Below, in pieces: positions 15,028-24,119 of a stretch of 64,000 bases of DNA (within the stretch, counting starts at the first letter, position 1; every line of letters begins with the position of its first letter). Made by a program: the position numbers and the translations under genes. The stretch is from positions 62,001 through 126,000 of the forward strand of contig DASZBX010000007.1 of NCBI GenBank assembly GCA_035943635.1. Direction: 5' to 3'. The stretch comes from DASZBX01 sp035943635. Its GTDB lineage: Bacteria > Actinomycetota > Actinomycetes > Streptomycetales > Catenulisporaceae. The notes under the pieces are model-generated. The model made no database searches. It was not told the origin of the DNA and worked only from the letters and a program-made list of their open reading frames with translations.

Positions 15028-16683
15028 ATGTCTCACTCCACCCTTGCCGTGAACGACCGCTCCGCGGTGCTCGACTCCGCCCACGTGGGCGACATCCGCG
15101 GCGCCTTCGGCACGATCAAGCACGGCGACACCGAGGCCCGCACCGGGCTCTCGGCCAAGATGAAGACCCTGCTCGCGGTGGTCGGCCCCGGGCTGATCGT
15201 GATGTGCGGGGACAACGACGCCGGGGCGTTCTCCACCTACGGCCAGGCCGGCCAGGACTACGGCACGAGCCTGCTGTGGGTGCTGCTCCTGCTGATCCCG
15301 GTGCTGTACGTGAACCAGGAGATGGTCGTACGCCTCGGCGCGGTCACCGGGGTCGGGCACGGCAAGCTGATCCTGGAGCGGTTCGGCCGGTTCTGGGGCG
15401 CGTTCAGCGTGATCGACCTCTTCCTCCTCAACGCCCTGACGGTCGTCACCGAGTTCATCGGGATCACCCTGGCCGCCGGGTACCTGGGCCTGCCGAAGGT
15501 CCCGGCGGTGATCGGGGCCGGGACGGTGGTGTTCGCGGCCGCGTGCACCGGGTCGTTCCGGCGGTTCGAGCGGGTGGCGCTGACCCTGTGCGCCGGCAGC
15601 CTGCTGCTGATCCCGCTGGCCCTGACCCTTCACCCCTCGGCCGGGCAGATGGCGCGCGGCTTCGCGCTGCCGTCGATGCCGGGCGGCGCGCAGCTGTCCA
15701 CGGTCATGCTGCTGATCATCGGGATGGTCGGCACGACGGTCGCGCCCTGGCAGCTGTTCTTCCAGCAGTCGTACGTGATCGACAAGCGGATCACCACCCG
15801 CTTCCTGAAGTACGAGAAGGCCGACCTGTGGATCGGCATCGCGGTCGTGGTGATTGGCGCGGCGGCCGTGATCGGCTTCTCCGCGGAGGCCTTCTCCGGG
15901 ATGACGGACGCGGCCCGGGCCGGCAGCTTCGTCGACGCGCACGGCCTGGCGGTCGGCATCGCGGCGAAGGCCGGGCACGTGGCCGGAGTGCTGTTCGCGA
16001 TCGCGCTGCTCGACGCGTCGGTGATCGGCGCGTTCGCGGTGTCGCTGTCCACCGCCTACGCGATCGGGGACACGTTCGGCATCAACCACTCGCTGCACCG
16101 GGGAATGAAGCAGGCCAAGGGCTTCTACGCGGTGTACGGCGGCCTGATCGGGATCGCCGCGACGATCGTGCTGATCCCGGGCTCGCCGCTCGGCCTGATC
16201 ACCAACGGCGTGCAGGCGATGGCCGGAGTGCTGCTGCCGTCCGCGTCGGTGTTCCTGCTGCTGCTGTGCAACGACAAGGAAGTCCTGGGCCCGTGGGTGA
16301 ACGGCCGCAAGACCAACATGTTCACGGCGGCCGTGCTCGGGGTGCTGGTGACGCTCTCGGTCATCCTCACCGCGTCGGTCCTGTTCCCGAACATCAGCGC
16401 GCGGCAGATCCTCGGCATCATGATCGCGTGCGGGGCGGGCGGACTGGTCGCGGCCGGGTTCGCGCTGCGCCGGCACCGGGCGGCCGGGCCGCAGCCGGAC
16501 GCGTTCGCCCGGCTCACCCCGGACGAGGTGGAGAACTGGCGGATGCCGCCGCTGGTGGAACTGGGCAAGGCCGAGATGTCCAGGACCCGCAAGGCCGGGA
16601 TGTCGGCGCTGCGGCTGTACCTGGCGGTGTCCGCGGTGCTGATCGTGGTCAAGGTGGTGGAGATGGCGCTCGCCGGGAAGTGA
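15028..16683 (+). CDS. Divergent Nramp-family divalent metal transporter
   Basis: 551 aa, about 11 membrane helices after a 45-residue cytoplasmic lead. ATG 15028 has GGAAGGA 7 bases before. Overall fold motifs are Nramp: GPGLIVMCGDNDAGAFSTYG in helix 1 and TTVAPWQLFFQQSYV in helix 6. In classical Mn/Fe Nramps helix 1 has DPGN and helix 6 has A/M-P-H with a metal-binding Met. Here they read DNDAG and APW, with no Met. Such replacements are described in Nramp-related magnesium transporters, so Mg2+ or another hard ion is a plausible substrate; this is inference. The C-terminus has a cytoplasmic stretch (LTPDEVENWRMPPL) before a last helix. No linked regulator. Confidence 0.85.
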   Translation: MSHSTLAVNDRSAVLDSAHVGDIRGAFGTIKHGDTEARTGLSAKMKTLLAVVGPGLIVMCGDNDAGAFSTYGQAGQDYGTSLLWVLLLLIPVLYVNQEMVVRLGAVTGVGHGKLILERFGRFWGAFSVIDLFLLNALTVVTEFIGITLAAGYLGLPKVPAVIGAGTVVFAAACTGSFRRFERVALTLCAGSLLLIPLALTLHPSAGQMARGFALPSMPGGAQLSTVMLLIIGMVGTTVAPWQLFFQQSYVIDKRITTRFLKYEKADLWIGIAVVVIGAAAVIGFSAEAFSGMTDAARAGSFVDAHGLAVGIAAKAGHVAGVLFAIALLDASVIGAFAVSLSTAYAIGDTFGINHSLHRGMKQAKGFYAVYGGLIGIAATIVLIPGSPLGLITNGVQAMAGVLLPSASVFLLLLCNDKEVLGPWVNGRKTNMFTAAVLGVLVTLSVILTASVLFPNISARQILGIMIACGAGGLVAAGFALRRHRAAGPQPDAFARLTPDEVENWRMPPLVELGKAEMSRTRKAGMSALRLYLAVSAVLIVVKVVEMALAGK

Positions 16684-17095
16684 CCGGCGCCCGCCGCGCG
16701 GGTGTCGGGAACCCGGATTCCGCGCCACCTGCGCGGGCACCGGTTTCCCGGCCCGCCGGCGCGCGTGCGGGCCGCTGCGGCGCGGCTCCGGCGCTGCCGA
16801 CGCCATACATGTGTTCACGTGCTCTGCGTTGCCCCGTTCCGGCGATCCGTATTCCTACGGAGCCGGCCCGGGGCGATCTTCATGACAACTCTCTGACGTG
16901 CTGCGACCCGGCCGTCCCGGCTCGTCCGGGGGGCCGGCGCCGGGGCCGGTCGCCGCCCTGCTCACTCGATGGAGTGCACAAGCGTCCTGCGGTCACATGA
17001 GCCGCCTGCGACGGAATATGCTCGCGCCCAATCAGATCAGTGTGACTGGTGTGCGTGTGCGGACGCGTGTGCCACAGCGAGTCGGAGGCATCCGA
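16684..17095. other. Gene-free interval between transporter and HAD gene
   Basis: About 410 bp. I see no ORF with coding character and no convincing terminator. GGAGG at 17083-17087 serves the HAD gene. Confidence 0.4.
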
Positions 17096-17779
17096 ATGAC
17101 CACTTCAGAGAAGGCACGGACGATCGACGCAGTGGTCTTCGACGTCGGGGAGACCCTGGTCGAGGAGAGCGTGGAGTACCACGCCTGGGCGGACTGGCTG
17201 GGCGTGCCCCGGCACACCTTCTCCGCGGTGTTCGGCGCGGTGGTCGGCGCCGGCCGGGACCACCAGGAGGTGTTCGAGTACTTCAAACCCGGCTTCGACC
17301 TGGCCCGGGAGCGCGAGCTGCGCGCGGTCCAGGGCCGGCCGGAGGGCTACGGCGAACGCGACCTGTACCCGGACGCCCGCCCGGCCATGGCCCGGCTGCG
17401 CGACGAGGGCTACCTGGTGCTGATCGCGGCCAACCAGACGGTCCGCTCGCACCGGATCCTGGAGGGCCTGGACCTGCCGGTGGACCTGGTCACCACCTCG
17501 GACACCTGGGGGGTCAGCAAGCCGGACCCGCGGTTCTTCGCCAAGGTCGCCTCCACCTGCGCGGACCTGCGGCCCGGGGTGACCGCCGACCGGATCTGCT
17601 ACGTCGGGGACCGCCTGGACAACGACCTGCGCCCGGCCTGGGAGGCGGGGCTGCGCACCGCGCACATCCGGCGCGGCCCGTGGGGCTACCTGCACGCCGG
17701 ACACCCCGACGTCGCGGCCAAGGCCGACTTCCGGATCGACTCCCTGGCCGAGCTGCCGGTCCTGCTCGCCGAGCAGTGA
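17096..17779 (+). CDS. HAD-superfamily hydrolase
   Basis: 227 aa from ATG 17096. Motif I is VVFDVGETL with nucleophile Asp16; the second Asp of DxDx(T/V) is Gly, which in several HAD branches lowers or changes phosphatase activity. Motif II is within VTTSD, motif III Lys in GVSKPDPRFF, motif IV ICYVGDRLDNDLRPAWEAG. A helical cap lies between motifs I and II. Substrate unknown. A hairpin follows the stop immediately, so it is probably monocistronic. A GDRxDNDxxPA-type motif IV is common in house-cleaning HADs. Confidence 0.85.
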   Translation: MTTSEKARTIDAVVFDVGETLVEESVEYHAWADWLGVPRHTFSAVFGAVVGAGRDHQEVFEYFKPGFDLARERELRAVQGRPEGYGERDLYPDARPAMARLRDEGYLVLIAANQTVRSHRILEGLDLPVDLVTTSDTWGVSKPDPRFFAKVASTCADLRPGVTADRICYVGDRLDNDLRPAWEAGLRTAHIRRGPWGYLHAGHPDVAAKADFRIDSLAELPVLLAEQ

Positions 17780-17799
17780 GCGCCGCCCCCGGGCGGCGC
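17780..17799 (+). terminator. Hairpin directly after HAD gene
   Basis: GCGCCGCCC pairs exactly with GGGCGGCGC around a 2-base centre, beginning one base after the stop codon. It is short, but well placed before the next operon. Confidence 0.45.
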
Positions 17800-17947
17800 C
17801 GGGGAGTGCGGCCGGTCACCTTCCCGTATCGGCCTGGAATCAACATCGACGTGATCCACCACGGTCCCCGCCGTTCAAGTAATGTTCATTCCCGGGGCGG
17901 CTGGATCTGACCGGCGTCCCCGGGTAGGCATTCATAAGGGGGCCTGG

Positions 17948-19279
17948 ATGGCGAACACGCGGTCGGCGGCGACGATACCCGGTCCGGCGGCGACCGCGCC
18001 GCCGCGCCCGGGGCCGCCGCAGCAGGGCGGCGCGGGCCGATCGCGCAAGCGCTGGAGTACGCCGCGGCGACTGTGGGTCGGGCTGGTGGCCACCGTGCTG
18101 AGCGTGCTGCTGCTGGCCGCGGCGGCCGCCGCGACCGTGCAGGGCGAGGTCTCCTCGGCCCGCAAGACCAGCGGCCCGGTCGAGGCCCAGGCGGTGAACG
18201 TGCAAGAGCTCTACTTCGCCCTGGCCGACGCGGACGCCGCCGCGGCCACCGGGATCCTGGACAGCCCGGCCCCGCCGGTCCGGTTCACCACCCGGTACCA
18301 GTCCGACATCACCCAGGCCGACGACGCCCTGGCCGCGAGCGCGGTCGACGTGGCCGACGACGAGAACGCGTCCGGCAAGCTGCAGCTGCTCGAAGAGCAG
18401 CTGTCCGAATACACCGGGCTGATCGGCACCGCGCAGGCGAACAACCGGCAGGGCTTCCCGGTCGGCGGCGCATACCTGCGTGAGGCCTCGAACCTGCTCG
18501 AGAACACCATGCTGCCCGAGGCCGAGTCGATCCTGGTCACCGAGACCGACGCCCGGGCCGCCAGTGCCACGGACTCCGGCGGCGTCTCCTACCTCACCCT
18601 GCTCGCCGCCCTGTTGGTGCTGGCCTGCGGGCTGTTCACCTGGCGGCTGCTGAGCGAGACCACCCGCCGCACGGTCAACGCCGGCCTGGCCCTCGCCCTG
18701 CTCGGCGCGGTCCTCGTGCTCGGCTGGACCGAGGCGGCCTCGCACTCGGCGCGCACCCGCATGACCACCGCCTCCGCGGACTTCGACCTGGTCGCCGCGT
18801 CCCAGCAGGCCCGCAGCGACGTGGCCCAGATCTCGGCCGACGAGGCCTCCTCGGTGGTGTCCCAGGGCGCGGACAACGGCAAGGCGGCGCAGAACGGCGA
18901 CGCGGCGCTGACGAACCTGGGCGGGCAGTTGGGCCTGGTCGAGGCGGCGAACTCCGGGGCCGGCGACCAGGCGCTGCTGAACCAGATCACGGCCCAGGTC
19001 GCGGCGATCAAGAAGGACGCCTCCACCGGCGACTACTCGGGCGCGACCACCGCGATGGTCGGCAGCGGCGACGCCGACGGCGGCCTGCTGGTTCCGCTCG
19101 ACAGCCTGGCCGGCCTCCTCGCCACCAGCGAGCACGGCTTCCAGGCGCAGTACCGGAAGGACAGCTCCGCGGCCGGGGGCGTGTACGTGGGCGGACCCTG
19201 GCCGCTGGTGCTGGTCGGCCTGCTGGCCGCGGTCGCGGCCGCGTACGGGGTCAATCGCAGAATCGCCGAGTACCGGTGA
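17948..19279 (+). CDS. glnX: GlnX-like four-helix transmembrane sensor
   Basis: 443 aa from ATG 17948 with AAGGGGG upstream. After a Pro-rich cytoplasmic lead there is helix 1 (about 42-62), an extracellular helical domain of about 150 residues, helices 2 and 3 (about 218-260), a second extracellular domain of about 130 residues, and helix 4 just before the C-terminus. This paired-sensor layout, next to glnH and pknG, matches mycobacterial GlnX, which is thought to read the GlnH-ligand complex and pass the signal to PknG. It has no output domain of its own. First gene of a seven-gene operon; 59 bp to glnH. Confidence 0.82.
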   Translation: MANTRSAATIPGPAATAPPRPGPPQQGGAGRSRKRWSTPRRLWVGLVATVLSVLLLAAAAAATVQGEVSSARKTSGPVEAQAVNVQELYFALADADAAAATGILDSPAPPVRFTTRYQSDITQADDALAASAVDVADDENASGKLQLLEEQLSEYTGLIGTAQANNRQGFPVGGAYLREASNLLENTMLPEAESILVTETDARAASATDSGGVSYLTLLAALLVLACGLFTWRLLSETTRRTVNAGLALALLGAVLVLGWTEAASHSARTRMTTASADFDLVAASQQARSDVAQISADEASSVVSQGADNGKAAQNGDAALTNLGGQLGLVEAANSGAGDQALLNQITAQVAAIKKDASTGDYSGATTAMVGSGDADGGLLVPLDSLAGLLATSEHGFQAQYRKDSSAAGGVYVGGPWPLVLVGLLAAVAAAYGVNRRIAEYR

Positions 19280-19338
19280 CCGGGCCGGACGCGGGCCGCG
19301 GCGGGCAAACGCTCAGGGGATCGGAGAGGGGACGGCAG

Positions 19339-20352
19339 ATGCGCGCACGAGGACCTGTTTCGAGGCCGGCCGGGGCCGGGCGCCCGCGCGCCCGCCGGAG
19401 CCTGACGGCGGCCGCCGTGGCGCTGGGGCTGAGCGTCGCGCTGGCCGCGTGCGGCGGAGGCGAGGTCAACGTCGGGTCGCACCCGGCCCCGCCGCCGGTG
19501 GGCGTCGGCTCCGTGGTCACCGGGACCCCGGCCCCGGCGGCCACCGGCGCGGCCGCGTGCAACCCGGAGGCCTCCTCGCTGGCCCCGACCGACACCGACT
19601 TCGACGGCCCGACCCTGCAGAAGATCAAGGCCCGGGGCCGGCTGATCGTCGGGGTCTCCGACGACGGCAACCTCACCGGCTTCCTGGACCCGACCACCCA
19701 CCAGGAGGAGGGCTTCGACGTGGACGTCGCGGTGCAGGTGGCCGCGGCGATCTTCGGCACCGCGACCGGGCACATCCAGTACGTCGCGGTGAACAACGCC
19801 GAGCGGATCACCGACATCCTCAGCGGCACCATCGACATGACCGTCGACACGATGACCATCACCTGCGACCGGCTCCAGCAGGTCGCGTTCTCCACTGTGT
19901 ACTTCGAGGCCGAGCAGCAGCTGCTGGTGCTCAAGGGTTCGAACATCACGTCGATGGCCCAGCTCGGCGGGAAGAAGGTGTGCGCGGCCGACGGCTCGAC
20001 CTCCATCGCCGCCATCCAGTCCGACAAGAACCATCCGGTCGCCTACGGTGTGGTGGACTTCTCCGACTGCCTGGTCGCGCTGCAGCAGAACGACGTGGTC
20101 GCCGCGTCCACCGACAACACGATCCTGGCCGGACTGGCCAAGCAGGACCCGAACACCGAGGTCACCGGCCCGTCGCTGGAGAGCGAGCCCTACGGCATCG
20201 CGATGTCCAAGGACAGCCCGGACCTGGAGGAGTTCGTCAACAGCGTCCTGGAGCAGATGCGCACGGACGGCACGTGGGAAGCCATTTACAACAAGTGGTT
20301 CGGTACCACCCTGGCGCCCACCCCGCCGCCCAGGGCGCAGTATGCCGACTAG
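19339..20352 (+). CDS. glnH: GlnH amino-acid-binding lipoprotein
   Basis: 337 aa from ATG 19339. A twin-Arg-rich signal region ends in a lipobox (VALAAC), so it is a membrane-anchored extracellular protein. The body is an SBP family 3 fold: RGRLIVGVSDDGNLTGFLDP, GFDVDVAVQVAAAIFG, the TMTITCDRLQQVAFSTVYFE hinge segment and YGIAMSKDSPDLEEFVN. Family members bind Glu, Gln or Asp. In mycobacteria GlnH signals through GlnX to PknG rather than feeding a transporter; the absence of permease and ATPase genes here supports the same role. 29 bp to the next gene. Confidence 0.92.
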   Translation: MRARGPVSRPAGAGRPRARRSLTAAAVALGLSVALAACGGGEVNVGSHPAPPPVGVGSVVTGTPAPAATGAAACNPEASSLAPTDTDFDGPTLQKIKARGRLIVGVSDDGNLTGFLDPTTHQEEGFDVDVAVQVAAAIFGTATGHIQYVAVNNAERITDILSGTIDMTVDTMTITCDRLQQVAFSTVYFEAEQQLLVLKGSNITSMAQLGGKKVCAADGSTSIAAIQSDKNHPVAYGVVDFSDCLVALQQNDVVAASTDNTILAGLAKQDPNTEVTGPSLESEPYGIAMSKDSPDLEEFVNSVLEQMRTDGTWEAIYNKWFGTTLAPTPPPRAQYAD

Positions 20353-20381
20353 CCGGTAAAGTGTGCCGCGTGCTGACCCCG

Positions 20382-21605
20382 ATGAGCCGCGAGGAAGTGG
20401 ACGCACTGCTGCTGCGGCTCGACGCAGACGCCGGGCGCATCACCGACGCGTTGGCCGAACTCACCGAGAACTCCGGCTACAAACTGCTGGAGACGGCGAA
20501 GCTGCGCGGCGCCACCGCCCGGCGCTGGCAGGCCGCCTCGGACCGGCTGGCCGCGCTCTGGGACAACTACACCGCCTACCAGGACGTGGTGAACAAGGCC
20601 CGGGAGATCCGCGGCCGGCGCCCCAAGCCCCGACCGGAGGACCTGGCCGCGATCACCGAACTGCTGCGCGGGCGCTCGATCACCCTGTCGGTCAAGGCGG
20701 TCCCGCTGGCCGAGCGCTCGCTGATCGGCCCGTCCACCATCGTGGACTCGGTCAGCCTGGTCGGCGCGGTGCAGCGGATGAACACCGACTTCCAGTACGC
20801 CGCCGACGTGGTCACCGAGGTGGAGACCGCGTGGAACGCCCTGTTCGAACTCGCCGACCCGGTCCAGCTGCGGCTGAAGAACCTGATCACCGCGGTCAGC
20901 GCGGTCGGCGACCGCTCGCTGGCCACCGCCACCGCGGGCGTCGGGGACACGTACGTGGCGCTGCGCCAGGAGATCTTCGCCGACCCGCTCGGCCTGCGCG
21001 CCCCCGGCTCCGGCCTGCCCGCGCGGATGGAGCAGGTGGCCGGGGAGATCGACGCGCTGGCCCGCACGGCGGCCGGCGCGGCCGAACTGCGGGCCGACTT
21101 CGACCGGTCCACCGCCGCGCTGCTGCGCGAGGTCGACCGGATCGACGAGGCCGAGGCCGCCCAGCGGGCCGCGCTGCGCGACGTGCGGGAGAAGATCCTG
21201 GTCGCCGCGCTGCCCGAGCCGACCGCGCTCGGCCCGGCGCTGCGGGCCCGGGTCGCCGCGCTGGCCTCCCTGCGCGACGCCGGCCAGTGGACCCGGTTGT
21301 CCGAGGAGGCCGCCGCGCTCGGCAACGCGCTCCAGGCCGGACTGGCCACCGCGGAGCGCACCCGGGAGGCGGTGGCCGGACTGCTGGACCGGCGCGAGGA
21401 ACTGCGCGCGCGTCTTGCGGCGTACCGGGTGCGCGCGGCAAGGTTGGGGGCGGCGGAGAACCAAACCCTTGAGCAGTGTTATCAGGCGGCGTACGAGCTA
21501 TTGTGGACCCGGCCGTGTGATCTGGCGGCGGCCACCAGGGCTCTGGCGGGTTACCAGAAGGCCGTGTCGGCGCTCGACCGCGCCGGCGGATCGGGAGGGC
21601 GTTGA
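20382..21605 (+). CDS. Coiled-coil protein of the PknG operon
   Basis: 407 aa, almost all alpha-helix, rich in Ala, Leu, Arg and Glu, with no membrane helix or Cys pair motif. It starts MSREEVDALLLRLDADAGRI; an in-frame GTG at 20370 is the alternative start. Comparable helical proteins precede pknG in other actinobacterial versions of this operon, where they are uncharacterised. Its stop overlaps the pknG start (TGATG), so the two products are made in a coupled way and may interact, for example as a scaffold. That is inference from position. Confidence 0.75.
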   Translation: MSREEVDALLLRLDADAGRITDALAELTENSGYKLLETAKLRGATARRWQAASDRLAALWDNYTAYQDVVNKAREIRGRRPKPRPEDLAAITELLRGRSITLSVKAVPLAERSLIGPSTIVDSVSLVGAVQRMNTDFQYAADVVTEVETAWNALFELADPVQLRLKNLITAVSAVGDRSLATATAGVGDTYVALRQEIFADPLGLRAPGSGLPARMEQVAGEIDALARTAAGAAELRADFDRSTAALLREVDRIDEAEAAQRAALRDVREKILVAALPEPTALGPALRARVAALASLRDAGQWTRLSEEAAALGNALQAGLATAERTREAVAGLLDRREELRARLAAYRVRAARLGAAENQTLEQCYQAAYELLWTRPCDLAAATRALAGYQKAVSALDRAGGSGGR

Positions 21606-24070
21606 TGTCTGGCGTGAAGTGTGCGCGGCCCGGCTGCGCGGGGACCATCGAGGACGGCTACTGCGACACCTGCGGCATGGCCGCGGCGCCCGCCTCGGCG
21701 GGTGCGGGGACCGGTGCGCTCGGCGCGGTCGCGGGCGCGGGCGCGTCCTCGCGGTCGGTGTCCGTGTCGGTCGGCGCCGTGGCCGGGGGCAGGGCGCGCT
21801 GCCGGCGGCCCGGCTGCGCCGGCACCATCGAGGACGGGTACTGCGACACCTGCGGCATGGCCGCGCTGCCCGGCACCGGCCGGCCGGCCGGGAACACCGC
21901 CAGCAACCGCACCGCGAGCTCGCGCACCGGCAGCTCCCGGACCAGCACCAGCACCGGGCGCAGCCGCGGCTCGGCGGTCTCCGCCCGGACCGGTTCGACC
22001 GGGCGCACCGGCGGCTCCCGCGGCTCGCGCTCCACCGGCCGCGGCGGCCTGGGCCTGGGCCTGGTCGAGATACCCCAGGTGCCCTACCGCGACCCGGCCG
22101 AGGCGGTGCTGGCCGACCCGCAGGTGCCCGAGCACAAGCGCTACTGCTCCAAGTGCGGGGACCCGGTCGGCCGCGGCCGGGACGGGCGCCCCGGGCGCAC
22201 CAGCGGCTTCTGCGCCAAGTGCGGCGGAGCCTACGACTTCCGGCCCAAGCTCCAGCCCGGGGACCTGGTCGGCAACCAGTACCGGATCGAGGGCTGCATC
22301 GCGCACGGCGGCCTGGGCTGGATCTACCTGGCCGTGGACGACAACGTGGCCGGCCGCTGGGTCGCGCTCAAGGGCCTGCTGGACACCGGCGACGAGGACG
22401 CGATGGCCGCCGCGGTGGCCGAGCGCCAGTTCCTGGCCGAGGTCGAGCACCCGAGCGTGGTGAAGATCTACAACTTCATCCAGCACCAGGGCGACGACTA
22501 CATCGTGATGGAGTACGTCGGCGGCAAGTCGCTCAAGCAGATCGCGCTGGACTACAAGGACGAGCACCGCGGCGCCTCGCTGCCGCTGGAACAGGTGCTC
22601 GCCTACGCGATCGAGGTGCTGCCCGCGTTCGGCTACCTGCACTCGATCGGCCTGCTGTACTGCGACTTCAAGCCGGACAACATCATCCAGAACGAGGAGC
22701 AGCTCAAGCTGATCGACATGGGCGCGGTCCGGGCCTTCGACGACGAGGAGTCGGCGATCTACGGCACGGTCGGCTACCAGGCGCCGGAGGTGGCCGAGAT
22801 CGGCCCCACGGTCGAGTCGGACCTGTACACCGTCGGCCGGATGATGGCCGTGCTCGCGTTCGAGTTCAAGGGCTACACCTCCGCCTTCGCCACCAGCCTG
22901 CCCGCCCCGGACGCGATCCCGCTGCTGGCCCGGTACGAGTCCTTCTACCGCGCGCTGCTGCGCTCGACCCACCCGTCCCGGGAGCAGCGCTTCTCCACCG
23001 CGCAGGAGATGGTCGTCCAGCTGACCGGCGTGCTGCGCGAAGTGGTCGCGATCAACCAGAACGCGCCCAGCCCGGCCGTGTCCACCCTGTTCAGCGCCGA
23101 GCGGGCCGCGGTCGGCACGGACCTGGCCCGGCCGTCCGGGGCGCAGCTGGCGGCCGCGCTGCCGATCCCGATGGTGGACCCGACCGACCCGAACGCCGGC
23201 TTCCTGGCCACCCTCGGCGGCAGCCCGCGCCAGGTGGTCACCGCGCTCGACGGCCTGCCGCACCCGTCCACCGAGGTCTACTTCCGGCTGGTCCGGGCCA
23301 CGATCGAGGGCGGGGAGTTCTCGGAGGCGGCCCGCTGGCTGGACCTGCTCGGCGAGCAGGACCGGTTCGACTGGCGGGTGCGCTGGTACCGCGGCCTGCT
23401 GGTGCTGGCCCAGAACGACCCGGCCAACGCCTTCGCCCACTTCGACGCCTGCTACTCCGAGCTGCCCGGCGAGCTCGCGCCCAAGCTGGCCCTGGCGGTG
23501 ACCGCGGATCTGGGCGGGGACGCGGAGACCGCACTGCGCTACTACCGGCTGGTGTGGCTGGTGGACCGCTCGTTCACCACCGCGGGGTTCGCGATCGCCC
23601 GGCTGGAGCTGGCCGGTTCCCCGGTCCGGCCCTCCGCGCCGCCGGCCGCGATCGCGGCCCTGGCCCAGGTGCCGCTGGCCTCGATCCACCACACCATGGC
23701 CGAGATCATGGCCATCCGCACCCGGGTCGCCATGCCCGACTTCACCGTCACCGCGACTCCGGAGGAGCTGGCCTCGCTGGCCGACCGGGTCCAGGCGCTG
23801 GGGCTGGACGGCGAGGCGTACGAGTCGCTGGTCTGCCTGGTCCTGCTCAGCGCGCTGGACTGGACCCGGGGCGGTGCGTTCGGCCCGGGCCAGGTCCCGG
23901 CCCGGACCGGTTCGGCGGCCCAGGTGTTCGGGGCCCGGCTGGCCGAGCGGGACGTGCGCCGGGAGCTCGAGCGCTCCTACCGGTCCCGGGCCCGGATGGC
24001 GGGCAGCCGGGGCGAGCGGATCGCCCTGGTGGACCGGGCCAACTCCGTGCGTCCGCGCACCCTGCTGTGA
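21605..24070 (+). CDS. pknG: Serine/threonine protein kinase PknG
   Basis: 821 aa from ATG 21605, overlapping the previous stop, with GGGAGGG ahead. N-terminus: two near-identical zinc-ribbon motifs (Cys6/11/20/23 and a repeat from residue 66) separated by a Ser/Arg-rich linker. Then the rubredoxin-like set Cys181/184 and Cys203/206 typical of PknG, and a kinase domain from about 220 with glycine-loop AHGGLG, Lys256 (VALKG), catalytic Asp354 in YCDFKPDN (no RD arginine, a PknG trait) and DMG in place of DFG. The last 400 residues are TPR. PknG controls glutamate metabolism through FHA proteins in mycobacteria. The tandem N-terminal ribbon is unusual for the family. Confidence 0.96.
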   Translation: MSGVKCARPGCAGTIEDGYCDTCGMAAAPASAGAGTGALGAVAGAGASSRSVSVSVGAVAGGRARCRRPGCAGTIEDGYCDTCGMAALPGTGRPAGNTASNRTASSRTGSSRTSTSTGRSRGSAVSARTGSTGRTGGSRGSRSTGRGGLGLGLVEIPQVPYRDPAEAVLADPQVPEHKRYCSKCGDPVGRGRDGRPGRTSGFCAKCGGAYDFRPKLQPGDLVGNQYRIEGCIAHGGLGWIYLAVDDNVAGRWVALKGLLDTGDEDAMAAAVAERQFLAEVEHPSVVKIYNFIQHQGDDYIVMEYVGGKSLKQIALDYKDEHRGASLPLEQVLAYAIEVLPAFGYLHSIGLLYCDFKPDNIIQNEEQLKLIDMGAVRAFDDEESAIYGTVGYQAPEVAEIGPTVESDLYTVGRMMAVLAFEFKGYTSAFATSLPAPDAIPLLARYESFYRALLRSTHPSREQRFSTAQEMVVQLTGVLREVVAINQNAPSPAVSTLFSAERAAVGTDLARPSGAQLAAALPIPMVDPTDPNAGFLATLGGSPRQVVTALDGLPHPSTEVYFRLVRATIEGGEFSEAARWLDLLGEQDRFDWRVRWYRGLLVLAQNDPANAFAHFDACYSELPGELAPKLALAVTADLGGDAETALRYYRLVWLVDRSFTTAGFAIARLELAGSPVRPSAPPAAIAALAQVPLASIHHTMAEIMAIRTRVAMPDFTVTATPEELASLADRVQALGLDGEAYESLVCLVLLSALDWTRGGAFGPGQVPARTGSAAQVFGARLAERDVRRELERSYRSRARMAGSRGERIALVDRANSVRPRTLL

Positions 24071-24119
24071 CCCGCATTCCGGTAGCGCCGGCCGTGACGT
24101 CTGTGAGAGGGAACCCGAG

